Part shown: one piece after another, positions 1 to 11,500 of the stretch | Numbering within the stretch: the stretch's first letter is position 1 | Layout of the letters: each line of letters starts with the position of its first letter | NCBI GenBank assembly: GCA_010094045.1 | Contig: ML986586.1 | Span: forward strand, 348,859 to 412,858 | DNA length: 64,000 bases | Reading direction: 5' to 3' | Origin: Lojkania enalia | Taxonomy: Eukaryota; Ascomycota; Dothideomycetes; Pleosporales | Notes under the pieces: model-generated | What the model saw: only the letters and a program-made list of their open reading frames with translations | Databases searched by the model: none | Told to the model about the DNA's origin: nothing | Made by a program: the position numbers and the translations under genes

Positions 1-77
1 CGGATGATGGATTCACGCTAGATGAACTCCCCTTCTGGGTAGTGGAGGAAATGGACATAGAGGTCGAGTCATCCTAG
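1..77 (+). CDS. possible 3' end of a gene cut by the window edge
   Basis: A reading frame open from the left edge (codons from position 3) encodes about 24 acidic residues ending EMDIEVESS before a TAG at 75-77. Acidic tails of this kind are common at fungal protein C-termini, and the frame has no stop back to the edge. The product cannot be identified from so little, and a chance open frame of this length is quite possible. Confidence 0.25.
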   Translation, partial: DDGFTLDELPFWVVEEMDIEVESS

Positions 78-1203
78 CCGGTATGATAACGAGTGATGAG
101 CCACGAAGATATGTCGCATTTGGATTAGTTCCTAATTTTCTTTTTTTTCGGTCCACGGGTATTCCACTATTTGTTGGCGTATTTGTTAGCATGCTCAAGT
201 CTCTTCTAAATTCATCTCTGTTCACTACTTCCTTTCTAAGCCGTTAACAAGTGTGCGAAAGAATACTATTTTTCAGCTACAATTTCCCGTCGCAACTGCT
301 ACGTCAAATCCACACTGGGAGGAATTTTTAAATCCAGTTCTATTTTTAGGCGCGATGGTGCACGAGGCCCGCCGCTAACTCTTGAAACCCAAGATAAGAA
401 AGGTCTAGGCGACTCGTCCTTAGTAAACACGTGCAAAAGCCACCAACTCGACTCGCACATCGAAGTCTCCTGTCACCAGGGGTGCCGTAGGTCGAACAAC
501 AAAATTTCTTTCATCAACAACTCGTAAAGCAACGTGGCATCCACCATCATCTGGTTCGTCATCCGCTCGCTCTTTTGGGCATCTTTGTGCGGTACTGTTT
601 TTATGTAAAAATAAAGACTTTTATGCTTTCACGCAGTTGTGAGGCGGATACAAAGGACAAGAGAAGGAAGGTGATGACTACACTCCATGCCGAGGTGAAT
701 AGCAATTTGTTGATTTCCATGAGCTCGCCGTTTTCAATAAGCTTTCCAGGACTGCGCATATATCCAAGTCTTCGTTTAACGCTAGATACTTACGCGAGAG
801 ACGACAACCCTACTTACGCCTCGTGCGCCAAGCTGTGGAGGCACGTCCCGAGATCAAGGTTGACAGGAGCAATCGCGTTTCTAAGATGATGCGCATATTA
901 TATTTTTCATCGACTGCTTGATCATATCCTGTCGAAGGAAATGGCCCCATCCCCAATTGAGAACCATCACGGCAATTGATGGCCGTACGCCATCCGGATC
1001 ATAGGATACCTGGCCATATTACAATGGAAACATGACTGAACTCGAGAAGTGTAAGAGGGGCAATTGTACCCCCCCATACCTCCCTCATCTCCTTGGCTAC
1101 ACACAACAAGCCCATTTTTACAAGCATCTCTTCTAGTATCCTCTTACTTCCATTTCTCGTTTTCCTATTGTTATCGCACTATCGTTTAAGCAAATCGGCA
1201 ATA
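78..1203. other. gene-free stretch
   Basis: No convincing coding frame was found. The longest open frame (575-889, plus) has no recognisable composition or splice structure. A pyrimidine-rich segment (about 1070-1200) immediately precedes the cupin relic and may be its former promoter. Confidence 0.5.
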
Positions 1204-2063
1204 ATGCCTATCATCGCCAAGGTCCTTGTTGCGGTACTCACCTTTAGAGCTTTCCAGGCACTGCCCAACTATACTGCTTCATCAGTTATTGCAATCTATA
1301 CAACAAACACTCCGGCGCCTTCTCCATCAGACAACCCCAATATGGACCTTTTCAAAGATCTCATCGTCACTCCAACGGCTATCAGACGCTTCTAAAGGTT
1401 GCTCACTGCTGCTGGCTAGAAGTTACTGTCCGGTGCGGAGCTTTCGAATGTTGTTGTCTTCAATTTTATGGCTGAACGCAAGGCGGATCAGATAGGCCGT
1501 GTCACCAAGGCCGTCGTAAGTTTTATGTCACTACCTAAAAGGCAAGATCCAACAATTCGCACGGAATATCGAAACTTTCCCGATCCTCATGGGACTCGGC
1601 ATTAGCACTACGCTGGGCTTCCGGGAGCCCTGTGGCATGAACACCCCTCACGTGCATCCTCGCGCTGCCGAGTTTCTCACCTTAGTAGAGGAGGAAAACC
1701 TTAAGTTTGGTACTCGAGAACTAGCTCGTCGCAGCCGGTGAGAATGCCGAAATTTCCGGCACTCTCGAGAAGTACGAAGGCACCGCCTTCCCTATCGGCT
1801 CCATCCACTATCAGACCAATGACAACTGCGACAGGGTCGTCTCTATCGCCTCGCTCAACTCTAAAGACCCCGAGACTTCGCAAGTCGCCCAAAATTTCTT
1901 CGGCCTCAATCCCGATGTTGTGAACCCTACGCTCGGATTCCCCAAGCAGATCGAGGGAAACATTGCCCAGTTCCGCAAGGCTATTCCGCCAAATCTTGCT
2001 CGGGGTATTGATTCATGCTTGCAAGGGTGCAATATTGATATTTTGGACTTTCCTCTTCCATAG
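1204..2063 (+). pseudogene. decayed spherulin 1A-type cupin gene
   Basis: In its intact form this would be a secreted single-cupin protein like the fungal spherulin 1A/germin-like family. The start at 1204 gives a hydrophobic leader (MPIIAKVLVAVLTF). A segment around 1590-1705 matches the family core: LGISTTLGF, then cupin motif 1 with the HVHP metal ligands and a following glutamate in EFLTLVE. The C-terminal half (about 1738-2063) is open and ends in the family-typical region AIPPNLARGIDSC before TAG at 2061. Several lesions separate the parts: in-frame TAA and TAG codons just after RRF (about 1393-1420), replaced sequence near 1480-1560, a frameshift near 1712 and a further in-frame TAG near 1723. 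The first TAA sits where relatives have Gln, consistent with CAA to TAA. Family assignment is strong; function is lost. Confidence 0.75.
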
Positions 2064-3842
2064 TAAAGAAAATTAAATGGGATGTTTTGTCGGTAGAGGC
2101 AATATTTCCACGTTCATTGGTCTCATCGGATTTGCTAATTCAAGAAGGACTCACTTCGTAATTGCTCAGATCCCGACTCACATAGACATGGACCAGCTCT
2201 CGTATGTTCATATTCTTCGCTCTTCAACTCTTCATTATCCCGCCAACACACAGCTACAAAATTATATCTTCCCCAACGCGTTCCCTGCAACCAAGCGGAC
2301 GGTCGCCAGTCCGATTTTTTTTGGACTGTCTAGCTTATCGACTACTTCATTCATTCCAATTTGAGGCTCCCGATGAGGTAATAAGGCCCTATCTCAGCTT
2401 CTCCGTAGAACGTTCATTATAGCGTCTCCTTAGCAAGTTCCAACAGGCCCAAATCCTGCCCCAGCTGTGCCAACCCTTTCAAAATTCACCCATCCATTCT
2501 ACAGCCACTAATGCAACAATATTCAATATTACAACGCCTTCTACGTACCCATTACCCGCCGATCCAGGCGCAAGTTACGGGTCAGTGCACATCATAGCTG
2601 TACCTACGCAACCGCTGCCACTTTCTTCTTCTGATAAGGAGTTATGTAGACGAATTCGTGAGATAATAGAACCCCTAGCTAAGCAGTAGTTTCCCCAAAA
2701 ACAGTCTTCCTAGCTCGTAGCACATATCGCTGACCCAAGTACTCGTGCTTCTGAGAGAAGGAGACGTGGAGCCCGCAACCTGCCTTTCCACACGATTCTA
2801 ACCACTACCCCTACATTAACGATAGTACTTAGTCTATCTTCTTAGACTAGTTAATCAGTAGCCTATTTATGCGTTAAAGGCTACTATAAGAAAGGTTCCG
2901 GTTATCATAAATACTAGTGTGGAACATGTGTCACAAAGACAAAGTAGAGGCGGATGCGAGAGGTTCTTTAGATCTCCAACTATGAAAAAATGTAAGCTAG
3001 GCTATCACAAAGATATGGACTCCCACGAGAAGTGGAATCAAGGCGAGAATAGGCTTGCTTCTAGCGGCGGAATAGATTGCCATGCCTTTTACCCATTGAA
3101 AGTGAGGGTTTACCATCTCAGGTCGATAAAGGGAAGTAGTCCAATTCTAAACTTTCTAGACTTCCTTTTACAGAGTGATACCGCTACTAGATTACCGTCT
3201 ATTTACTATCCTTCAGAAATTATACGTTTGATATAACATATATAGTAAGATGCCGAATAGCTCCATCACTATATTCGAACCTAGCATGATAGACATGGAA
3301 GCGTTGGTGAATTATCGTCTAATGTTTGAGCATACGCTATATCAGCTGGAAGACATGCCCTGAATTCTGTGGGCCAAAAGCCACTACATAATATATTCCC
3401 CGTTACAGAATTCATATTGATATATTTCCGGAATTACATTTCCACTAGAAGAAGCGGTTCGTAGATCTTGAGATGCCTGCTGTGAGTAGAAGATGGGAAT
3501 AGAAAGGTTACATATTAAGTTAGTTACATATCTAAAATTCGGTAGAACGGATTTTAAGAAGGTCCATGTACTACCTCGCCGTACAAAGCATCACTGCGCG
3601 GCGATGGTTAACGTGGCAGAACTTTTTAGTAGCGAATACAAAGGTTTCAAAGTAGAATGAGCGAGACCTGCCGGTCTCAACAGTTATTTATCCCCAGTCC
3701 CAATTCCTTTTAACTCCCCAAATACTCACTCCATCCTAACCGTCTAACTCCTCTATGGAAATCGCGCAATCAAGTAGTAAAATAAGAAACTATGGTTTAC
3801 ATTTACATATCCATCACGGGAAATTCTATATCCTCTTTATGC
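2064..3842. other. gene-poor stretch downstream of the cupin relic
   Basis: No intact gene was recognised. One plus frame (2204-2845) is interrupted only by TAG codons at 2420, 2687 and 2711; it may be a relic and is listed as a weak finding. The open frame 2919-3236 (105 codons) has no recognisable features. The rest is AT-rich. Confidence 0.45.
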
Positions 3843-5280
3843 TTATAGCTCATCGTGCTCCGGCATCCTTATTGGCCCCTCTGGCCTCCCGTTCGCCTGA
3901 TCCAAGCTCACTCCCTTCTTCTTCCGCCATTTCTCCCATACGCTCCAGAACTCCTTTTCCATACCCTTCTCCATTTGATCTGGAAGTATGACCACGTATT
4001 CGACGTGGAGGCTGCCGTACGCCTCCTCCACACCTTCTGGAAGGTGCTGATGCCATATCGGCATGCCTTCGTTCTCAATGACTTCTACGGTGTTGGGCTG
4101 GACAACCTCCCCACGCTTTCGCGATAATTGAACGATGTGGCCGTCCAGATGTGTTATGTTGCGTGTCCAGTCGCCCATCCAGGCTTCCCGCAGCGAGAGC
4201 ACTTCACGCCAGAACAGATCTTTGCCTCTGCGACGGAAGAATGTTCCATCCGTGCGCTCGTGGTCCTGCTCCCCATACTGTGGGTCAGTTTCTACGAGAT
4301 GTACGATCAAGTCGCCAGCAACCCAATCTGGACTCTCATCCGCTTCATTCTCGTAGTTGATCCGTACACCCTTCGGCATTCCCCTCTCAACGTGAAGTTC
4401 GTGCGTCTCTGGTTCGCGAACCACTCTGCTGCCGCCGCAGACAGGACAGGGGTGCTTGATTGTCTTGCCCTTACCGCCACATTTATCGCACATGGACTGT
4501 ACTTGCTGGAATAATCCTGGTGCGAGCTGTTGCCTCTGTATCCGCATTCCGCGGCCACCACACACATCGCACGTCTCCACATGTCCATCCTGCGAGCCGG
4601 TACCCTCACACGCAGAGCAAATTGCCTGCTTCTCAACCGTGAACTCCGTTTGTCGTCCATTGTAGAAATCTCGGAGCGGAACGGCTACGCGAACTTCCAT
4701 ATTCGGCCCATGACGCTCCCCACCTCCATGTCCAAAGTGCCCTGAGCCGCCGAAGAAACGCGAGAAGAGATCAAAAGGGTCATGGTGTTGTGCAGGTCGC
4801 CCGCCTCCGCGCTTGTGCTGCTCAATGCCGTCATGACCATATTGGTCGTATATGCGGCGCGTCTCTTCGTCGCTGAGCACGTCATATGCTTCTGCTATAG
4901 CGACGAATTTGTCGTGTGCGGTATCATCTCCACTGTATTTCGTTAGCAACAATTCTGGGCCTGGCCGTCGACGTGGGAGTTTAGACGGAAGTAACACGGT
5001 GAATGAAAACGTACGGGTTCTTGTCTGGATGATATTTCTTACTGAGCGTACGATATGCTTTCTTGATCTCGCGTTCAGAGGCATCTTTCCTAATCCCTAA
5101 GAGCTGGAGTTGTTCAGTCAGTAAAGGCATTCTCAAATCAGGCTCGTCGAGGCCAAACCCACGATCCTAGAGGAATACTTAGAATAAAGCTCGACGGACC
5201 TTGTAGAAATCCTCTGCGCCCAGCACCATCATCATCAAGCACCCTAGAACCGCTAATATCCTTAATAGCATTGTGCCCAT
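3843..5280 (-). CDS. SCJ1: ER-lumenal DnaJ/Hsp40 co-chaperone (Scj1-like)
   Basis: J-domain co-chaperone that stimulates the ER Hsp70 (BiP/Kar2) in protein folding and ER-associated degradation. Start at 5280 gives a 27-residue first exon with a hydrophobic signal peptide ([18 protein letters not shown]). Introns at 5104-5199 and 4933-5014 separate the parts of the J domain, which contains the HPD motif in KYHPDKNP. A Gly/Phe-rich linker follows, then four zinc-finger repeats of the CxxCxGxG type ([32 protein letters not shown]), then the substrate-binding domain. The C-terminus is EHDEL, a HDEL ER-retrieval signal. The joined CDS gives 419 aa, slightly longer than yeast Scj1. Signal peptide, zinc fingers and HDEL together separate it from mitochondrial and cytosolic DnaJ proteins. 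It diverges from MRPS17. Confidence 0.93.
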
Positions 5281-5773
5281 TGCAACGGTCGCGCTGTCTC
5301 ACCCCGAATTGAACTAAAGAACGGACGCTGCAACCAAATAAAAACTTGTGAAAGGGTTGCTACATGAATGTTAGAAAGGAAGATGCCGCGCCTAGGGAGT
5401 TACAAAATCCTGAGCGACAGGGCGGAGACGGAGTTTTAACTTAAACGTGGTTATTGTGTTTCTGGACCTAGCTATGCTGGAAAGACCAGATAACCAAGAA
5501 GCTCCCCCGCAGCCAATCGGCCAATTGTCGGGTAAATGCTCTCCTGAACTTTTCGTGTGGCTGGCAGACAGCGATCATCGTAAGCAATCGACGACGACGA
5601 ATTATACTGGCCTCTCGGCACGCAATTCGGTTATTTGGAGACGCATCCACTTGCAGCACTCCATTAATCACTGCTGTCCTAGGAATTGACTGGCGCACCG
5701 GCGCCATTGAGCCTTCACGCGACCTCAACTCCCATCGCTCCTATTTCCGCCAATTTGACCCTAGGCCTTCAAG
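5281..5773. promoter_or_regulatory. divergent intergenic region SCJ1 / MRPS17
   Basis: This 493-bp interval separates two genes transcribed away from each other, so it must hold both promoters. An open frame on each strand inside it (5447-5689, 5468-5728) has no family features and is treated as noise. No clear TATA box was seen. Confidence 0.5.
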
Positions 5774-6510
5774 ATGGCGGACAAACTTATGAAGCCGGCA
5801 GTTTCTCTCAAGAAATCATTGCGGGCTCCCATGCCCCTCGTGCAAAATTATATATCTAGCACTAGAATTGGTGTCGTGGTCTCTGCCGGCAGGATGGATC
5901 GCGCAGTCAAAGTCCGCATCGCAGGACAGGAATGGCACAAAAAGTTCCGAAAAGTATGGCTGAGCACCAATATTCCGATCGGGGGGAATGTATTAACGTG
6001 ATGTAGTTCTTCCCCTCTCCGCAGACGCACATCGTATCCGATCCTAATAATTCACTCGTCGAAGGCGACGTCGTAGCTATCCAATCCGGGAACCGCACAT
6101 CGAAAAATATCAGACACGTTGTCCATGCCATTGTTGCGCCGTTCGGAAGGCCTGTGGAGGAACGCCCGCCAGTGCTATCGGAGAAAGAACGTATCGCACT
6201 GAGAATACAGCGAAGACTGGAGAAGGATGTAAGGGCAGCAACCAAAGGGAGGGCCGTGAGTAAAGAGAGGTTAAGGATTGCGAGAAAGCAAGGATATGAG
6301 ATTCCTAGTCTGGAGCAAGCTTTTAGGAATGTGAAAGTGACCGACAGGTTAGAGGCGGAGAAGAGGAAATCGGACGCGGCAGAAGTTCATGCGGGCCAAG
6401 TTGGAGAGATGGCAATGGTGAAGCAGAGGAAAAAGGATACCGGCAAGGAGACGAAAGACGAGCGGATAGCGAAAGAGGAGAAATATGCCCGGGTGCAGAC
6501 AGTGGCGTAA
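5774..6510 (+). CDS. MRPS17: mitochondrial small-subunit ribosomal protein uS17m
   Basis: Component of the mitochondrial ribosome small subunit that contacts the small-subunit rRNA. The uS17 core is spread over two exons: IGVVVSAGRMDRAVKVRIAG and HKKFRK before the intron, then THIVSDPNNSLVEGDVVAIQSG and HVVHAIVAPFG after it. The intron is 5954-6024 (71 bp, GTATGG..GCAG) and restores the frame exactly. The C-terminal half is a lysine/glutamate-rich extension, as in fungal mitochondrial versions, which are longer than bacterial S17. Product is 221 aa. It converges with CDC7, leaving about 325 bp of shared 3' sequence. Confidence 0.88.
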
Positions 6511-6834
6511 CAGATTCTGTCCATTGATGTAGGATTTTGTGTGTCAAGGGAAGCGCTTTTTACGGCTCTTTGTATGATGAACGCTAGCATTCCAGGTGCT
6601 TGAACATGTATTCCATGTAAATGTATTCATCTAGGAAACTAAATACTCTACAACATCCTCGTCCGATCATACAGGTCTGAAGGGTATCGTAGTAATTTAG
6701 ATAAGCCACCAGCAGATGGGTATATATATCCCACCCAAAAAAAAAAAACTCCCAATTTATGCGCGCAAGACGTCATCATATGCTACTAGTCATGTCCAAA
6801 TCGTTCCTCATAATGCATACTGCATGATAACAAC
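6511..6834. other. convergent 3' region between MRPS17 and CDC7
   Basis: No coding signal. It contains an A-rich run near 6739-6750 and TATA-like AT sequence that could serve as polyadenylation signals for both converging genes. Confidence 0.5.
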
Positions 6835-8271
6835 TTAGCCCCGAACGAGATCTAGCATATCATCGTCGGCCTCGTCATCCTCGAAAGCTCTGGTGATGAA
6901 GGGATGGCGTAGGGCTTCCTCAGCTGTAATCCGTTTGTCCGGGTCGCATTCCATCAGCCGATATAAAAACTGGACAGCTTCCTTCTCGTCTTCCTCCAAC
7001 TCTGGCTTGATGCCGGTTTCGGTTTTTGTGCGCCCAGTACACCATAGGATGATCTTCTCAAGACTATGGCCGTTGTCGCTGTAGCTTGGGATGTTCGTCT
7101 CGAAGACCTGGCCATGCAAAAGGGAGATTTCCTTCATCTTCTTGCGACCGAAGATGGTAGTGATCTCGAGCAACGCATCGATATCATCCGCACTGTGGAA
7201 GAAAGGGAAGCGGCGAGACAGAATAGTCAACAGGATGACGCCAGCACTCCACATGTCGATCGATGTATTTTGCTGCGTACATTTCAGCAGCACTTCTGGG
7301 GCCCGAAACCCACGTGTGCCAGCTCGATTGGCGCGTCGGCTTGACCTTGTGTCGTTTTTGGGGTAGCACGCGGGCTGATGCCCTGACTGCTGAGTCTGCG
7401 CATGAATGCTGTGGGAGATGCGGTAGCGACGCTCCTCTGATGATAAGGTACATGCGCATTGGTGCCAATCCGTTCCTTCTCGTTCTGCTAGACCAAAGTC
7501 TACAAGGACACCGCGAGCCTGCTCGGGATTGTATAGGAAATTTGTCGGTTTAATGTCGCGATGGAGGATCTTCTTTGAATGGACAGAACGTAGCGCAGTG
7601 AAGAGACTGCGGAAATAGAGCCGCATCTCAGGCACCTTCATGTCGCGGTAGTAATCGCGAAAGTCGCGATGCTGAAAGTACGGTAGAACAGCAACTACTT
7701 GATCGAGATGGCGGAACGCGGTTATCAGCGGACATACTGAATCAGAGTTCTTGAGGTCGTAGAGAAGCTCGAGTTCATTGTATATGCGCATAGGACTGCT
7801 CGTGACGTAGATCTTCTTTATGGCGACGTAGTGGGGTCGCTTCACTGACCGCTTCCGATGCCCAGGTGAAGTCCATTTTCTGTTCTCGCGCTCGTCGGTA
7901 TCCCAGCGGTTGTTATAGTTGTTGTACTCTAGATCCTCAGCTTTATACACTGTGGAAAATGTACCTATCGGGTGGTGGTCAGTCCAATACGCCTCCCTGC
8001 ATAAGCCGAACCAATTGCGCAACTTGCCTTCTCCGATGCGGTTTATGAGTCGATACCGCTTGGTAATTCCCACAAAACTCTCCTCAAAACGCGCAATGTC
8101 TTCGGCAACAGATTCTTCAATCTCTTCATCGCTGCTGTCGATGGTGCGTCCGCTTTCCTCGAGCGGATCGCCGCTTTCGTCCAGAGTCTCCTCAGCCTCA
8201 TCCTCTTTTGTGTAGTCATGATGCACAACAAGTTGCTCTGCATTTCGCAGTGCTGCACGTGCCTTTGCCAT
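6835..8271 (-). CDS. CDC7: Cdc7/Hsk1-type cell-cycle protein kinase
   Basis: Catalytic subunit of the Dbf4-dependent kinase that phosphorylates MCM helicase at replication origins. Kinase motifs appear in order: a glycine-rich loop GEGTFSTVYK (after splicing, about residues 80-89), the lysine in VAIKK, the catalytic loop HRDIKPTNFL, DFGLAE, and RAPEVLL. A kinase insert between DFG and APE, rich in Ser/Arg/Gln, is typical of Cdc7. The intron at 7965-8027 is 63 bp, starts GCAAGT (a GC-AG intron), and is a multiple of three with no stop. If retained it would put 21 residues into the glycine loop. I chose the start at 8271 (MAKARAAL); the frame is open up to 8484, but that part overlaps the promoter of the divergent condensin gene. 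Product is 457 aa. Confidence 0.9.
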   Translation of the reverse strand: MAKARAALRNAEQLVVHHDYTKEDEAEETLDESGDPLEESGRTIDSSDEEIEESVAEDIARFEESFVGITKRYRLINRIGEGKLRNWFGLCREAYWTDHHPIGTFSTVYKAEDLEYNNYNNRWDTDERENRKWTSPGHRKRSVKRPHYVAIKKIYVTSSPMRIYNELELLYDLKNSDSVCPLITAFRHLDQVVAVLPYFQHRDFRDYYRDMKVPEMRLYFRSLFTALRSVHSKKILHRDIKPTNFLYNPEQARGVLVDFGLAEREGTDWHQCACTLSSEERRYRISHSIHAQTQQSGHQPACYPKNDTRSSRRANRAGTRGFRAPEVLLKCTQQNTSIDMWSAGVILLTILSRRFPFFHSADDIDALLEITTIFGRKKMKEISLLHGQVFETNIPSYSDNGHSLEKIILWCTGRTKTETGIKPELEEDEKEAVQFLYRLMECDPDKRITAEEALRHPFITRAFEDDEADDDMLDLVRG

Positions 8272-8528
8272 GTCTCGGGATCGCGAGTGGTGTTGTAAGT
8301 TTGGCTGTTGTGAGGGCTCCCTGATGGATGTCGTGTGCAGCGGAGCGTGTTTTCGGAATACCTGAGCACAATATAGCGCTAGTCCATGATAGGCTAAACC
8401 AAAACACCGCGACCTTGCAAATACAAACGCGGCGGCAGGGGCCCGCATACTCCTCATCAGCAGAGGGTAAACACACTCTTTCACGTTCTCCTTCTCTTTC
8501 TCCTTCTCTTCTCCACGATTCTTTGGCT
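8272..8528. promoter_or_regulatory. divergent promoter CDC7 / condensin
   Basis: A 257-bp interval between two divergent start codons. It contains a CT-rich run (about 8480-8520) just before the condensin ATG, a common fungal core-promoter feature. Both genes act in the chromosome cycle (replication and mitotic condensation), so co-regulation is plausible but not shown. Confidence 0.45.
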
Positions 8529-11500
8529 ATGGACGACGCGCGCGTTGAATTCGATATCAATGACTCGCTGAAGCACTACAGCATCGACCCAGCATCGATT
8601 GCGACGCCCGAGGCGCCTGCAGAGCTCGTCGATTGCGAAAATGACCCAGAATCGTTGACACCCGCGCTGATAAACAGCTATCTGAACCCTATTGTCGACG
8701 CCGTGGCGGAGAGCCCAGAAGCAATTCTTCGCAGCTCTTACTTTGATACTGTGCAGTTCTTACTCAAGTGTGTACTCATGTGTCCTGAACACCAGAAATC
8801 TTATAGAATAGTTTCTGACTGCGAGCCTTCTTGCCATTTTAGGACATGTTCCCAGATATCCCCAGCTACTCTGAGCAAACTCCTCGACCTGATAGTGTCG
8901 GCGTTGTCGGCACAGACCAATATTGTGCATTCTGATTTGGAGGTGGACGATCAATACGAGCAGGAGACGATACAGCATCATAAACAGCTTCTCGAAATAT
9001 ATGGCTTTCTACTGAGATGGACTATACTAGCAGTCGAAACACGGGCACTCGAGAAGTCGGCAGAAGCGCCAGTGAGGGGGAGAGGCAAAGGCGCAAAGGC
9101 GAGGTCTGGCGCTGGAAAGGACGCCAGCTGGGATGCCTCATCGCAACTACAGACCGCACTCGACGTCATGAGCAACACTCTCAAATTGAAACTTGCGCGC
9201 ATATTCGTCACGACTTCCGAGCGCGACACATTTATTGACCTGTTCACGCGGCCTGTCTACCACATACTCGAAAATGAAGCGCGTGTGAAGGTTGATGGTA
9301 TACGGAAGCACTGTTTCCGTGTCCTCTGCATAGCGATAAAGCATCATGGACACGCTTTTGGTAGGTAGATTAGGGAAAAAGAGGGCTACAAAGCTGATCG
9401 CTCTAGGCGCTCAAACGGCTATCAACCAAAATCTCTCCTACTTTGAGCATTTGTCGGAGCCGATGGCCGAACTACTGCAAATTCTGGCGGAGCAATATGA
9501 CTACCCTCAGCTAACTGAAGATGTCTTGCGAGACCTGAGCAAGAAAGAATTCAACAGCAACGATGTCAAGGGACCGAAGTCAGTCTCAACATTCTTAACT
9601 AAGATTTCGGAACGAATACCTCATCTGGTGATCAACCAAATGTCCTTGCTTGGCGAACTTCTTGAAAGCGAGGTACCTTATCGCCACAACTCACTTTAGA
9701 TCTGGCTAACGATTGACAGTCGTACACGTTGCGCTGCGCAATGATTGATGTATGTGGTAGCCTGATCGAAATGCTGAACAAGGAAGTCGACGCCAACTCA
9801 GAGAGAAGGGAGCACTACGAGGCCCAGATCAAGCTCTTTTTCGGCGTCCTCCAAGAACGATTCCTTGATCTTAGCCCATATTGCCGCTCCCGAGTAATGC
9901 AGGTCTACCTCCGGCTCTGTGATATGCCGCAGATGCATATGAAACAGCGACAAAAGGCGGCCGAGCTAGCGGCCCAAAGCCTCGAGGATAAGGCCACGAA
10001 CGTGCGCCGCAATGCCATCAAGTTACTAGGAAAGCTTGTTTCCACGCATCCATTCCGCATTATACCATCTTATGGCAGCCTACTTTCGTTTAAAGACTGG
10101 ACTACCGGTTTGGAGGACATTGAGGCGCAGATAAACGCATTGAAGCCCCCAGAAGAACTACAAGAGAAAGCCACAGTGAATGGCGCGACCGTAGATGAGA
10201 CTTTACTGCAAGATGCGACTCAGGTCGAGAATGAGCCATCGTCTGAGCTAAAGCATCCAAACGAGATGACCGAAGAGGAAAAAGCGGCTGCCATCAAGAA
10301 GGCGCAAGAACAGGCCGTTACCAATAATATGTTGGAAACGCTCCAGGCTGTGCGGAAATTTCACCTCAAGGCTTTAAGTTTCATCGAGGTCGTAGACGAG
10401 GCTGCCGAAGTTATCATGCAGCTTTTGTCTTCGAAGAACAAGAGCGAGGTTATGGAGGCTATGGACTTCTTCACACTCATTAATGCCTACAAGTTCGAGA
10501 ATGCTCTTCCTGGCATTCGCCGGATGCTTCGTTTGATCTGGACGAAAGGGAACAGCGACGAAGGCAAAGGTGTGCAGACACACCTCATTGAGTGCTACAA
10601 AAACCTCTTTTTCGATGCCCCGCCCGACTTCGATGCAAACAGATCGGCCAACTACATCGCGAGGAACATGATAAGTCTGACGTTTGGGACGACGCCTGCG
10701 GAACTGACCTGCCTCGAACAACTCCTTAGTACTATGATGAAGCAGGGAGAAGTAAAGGATCTAGTGATCCAGAAGCTTTGGCAGACTTATGGATATCGCG
10801 GGACAGATAAGTCAAAAACTCAGCGTCGCGGCGCCATTATTGTTCTTGGTATGCTGGCTCTGGCTGAGCCGAAGATCGTCGTTGAAGAAATGGAGACATG
10901 CCTTCGTATCGGATTGGGCGAGCTTGGTCGACGGGATCTCGGCCTTGCTCGATACACCTGTATTGCTCTTCGGCGCATTAGCCCTCCTCCTGGGAAGCAA
11001 TCAGCAGGCACTACACCGGTCCAGGTAGTCAAACTGCCTAATCATCACGCCGTTCTGGCAAGGTTGGCCGCAATGGTCGAGATGGTGTCGGATAACAAAG
11101 AGTGGTTTGGGGTTGCGGAACAAGCCATCAGTGCCATTTACGTGCTCTCAAAGCATCCCGATGTGCTGTGTTCGGACATCCTGCGACGAAAGGCCAAGTA
11201 CGTCTTTGCGCCCCAAGCACAACTGAGACCTACGCCAGACGGTGCTGAGGGCGATGAGGACAGCCAGCTACCCACTCCAATGGAGGAAGAGCCACCTACA
11301 GACGTGCAGCGGCCAGCAAGGAAGCAAGGCCCTGCACTCGCTCTTTCCCAATTGCTTTTTATCGTTGGTCACATTGCTATTAAACAGATTGTTCACCTTG
11401 AACTTTGTGAGCTTGAGTTTAAGCGACGGAAAGCTGAGAAGGAGAAGAATGCGATGCCTCGCGCATCTGTGACCCCCGAAAGTGCATCGCCTGTTAAGAA

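Noticed and set aside
8272..8484. N-terminal extension of Cdc7 by 71 codons
   Set aside because: Not kinase-like and would extend across most of the divergent promoter; start at 8271 preferred.
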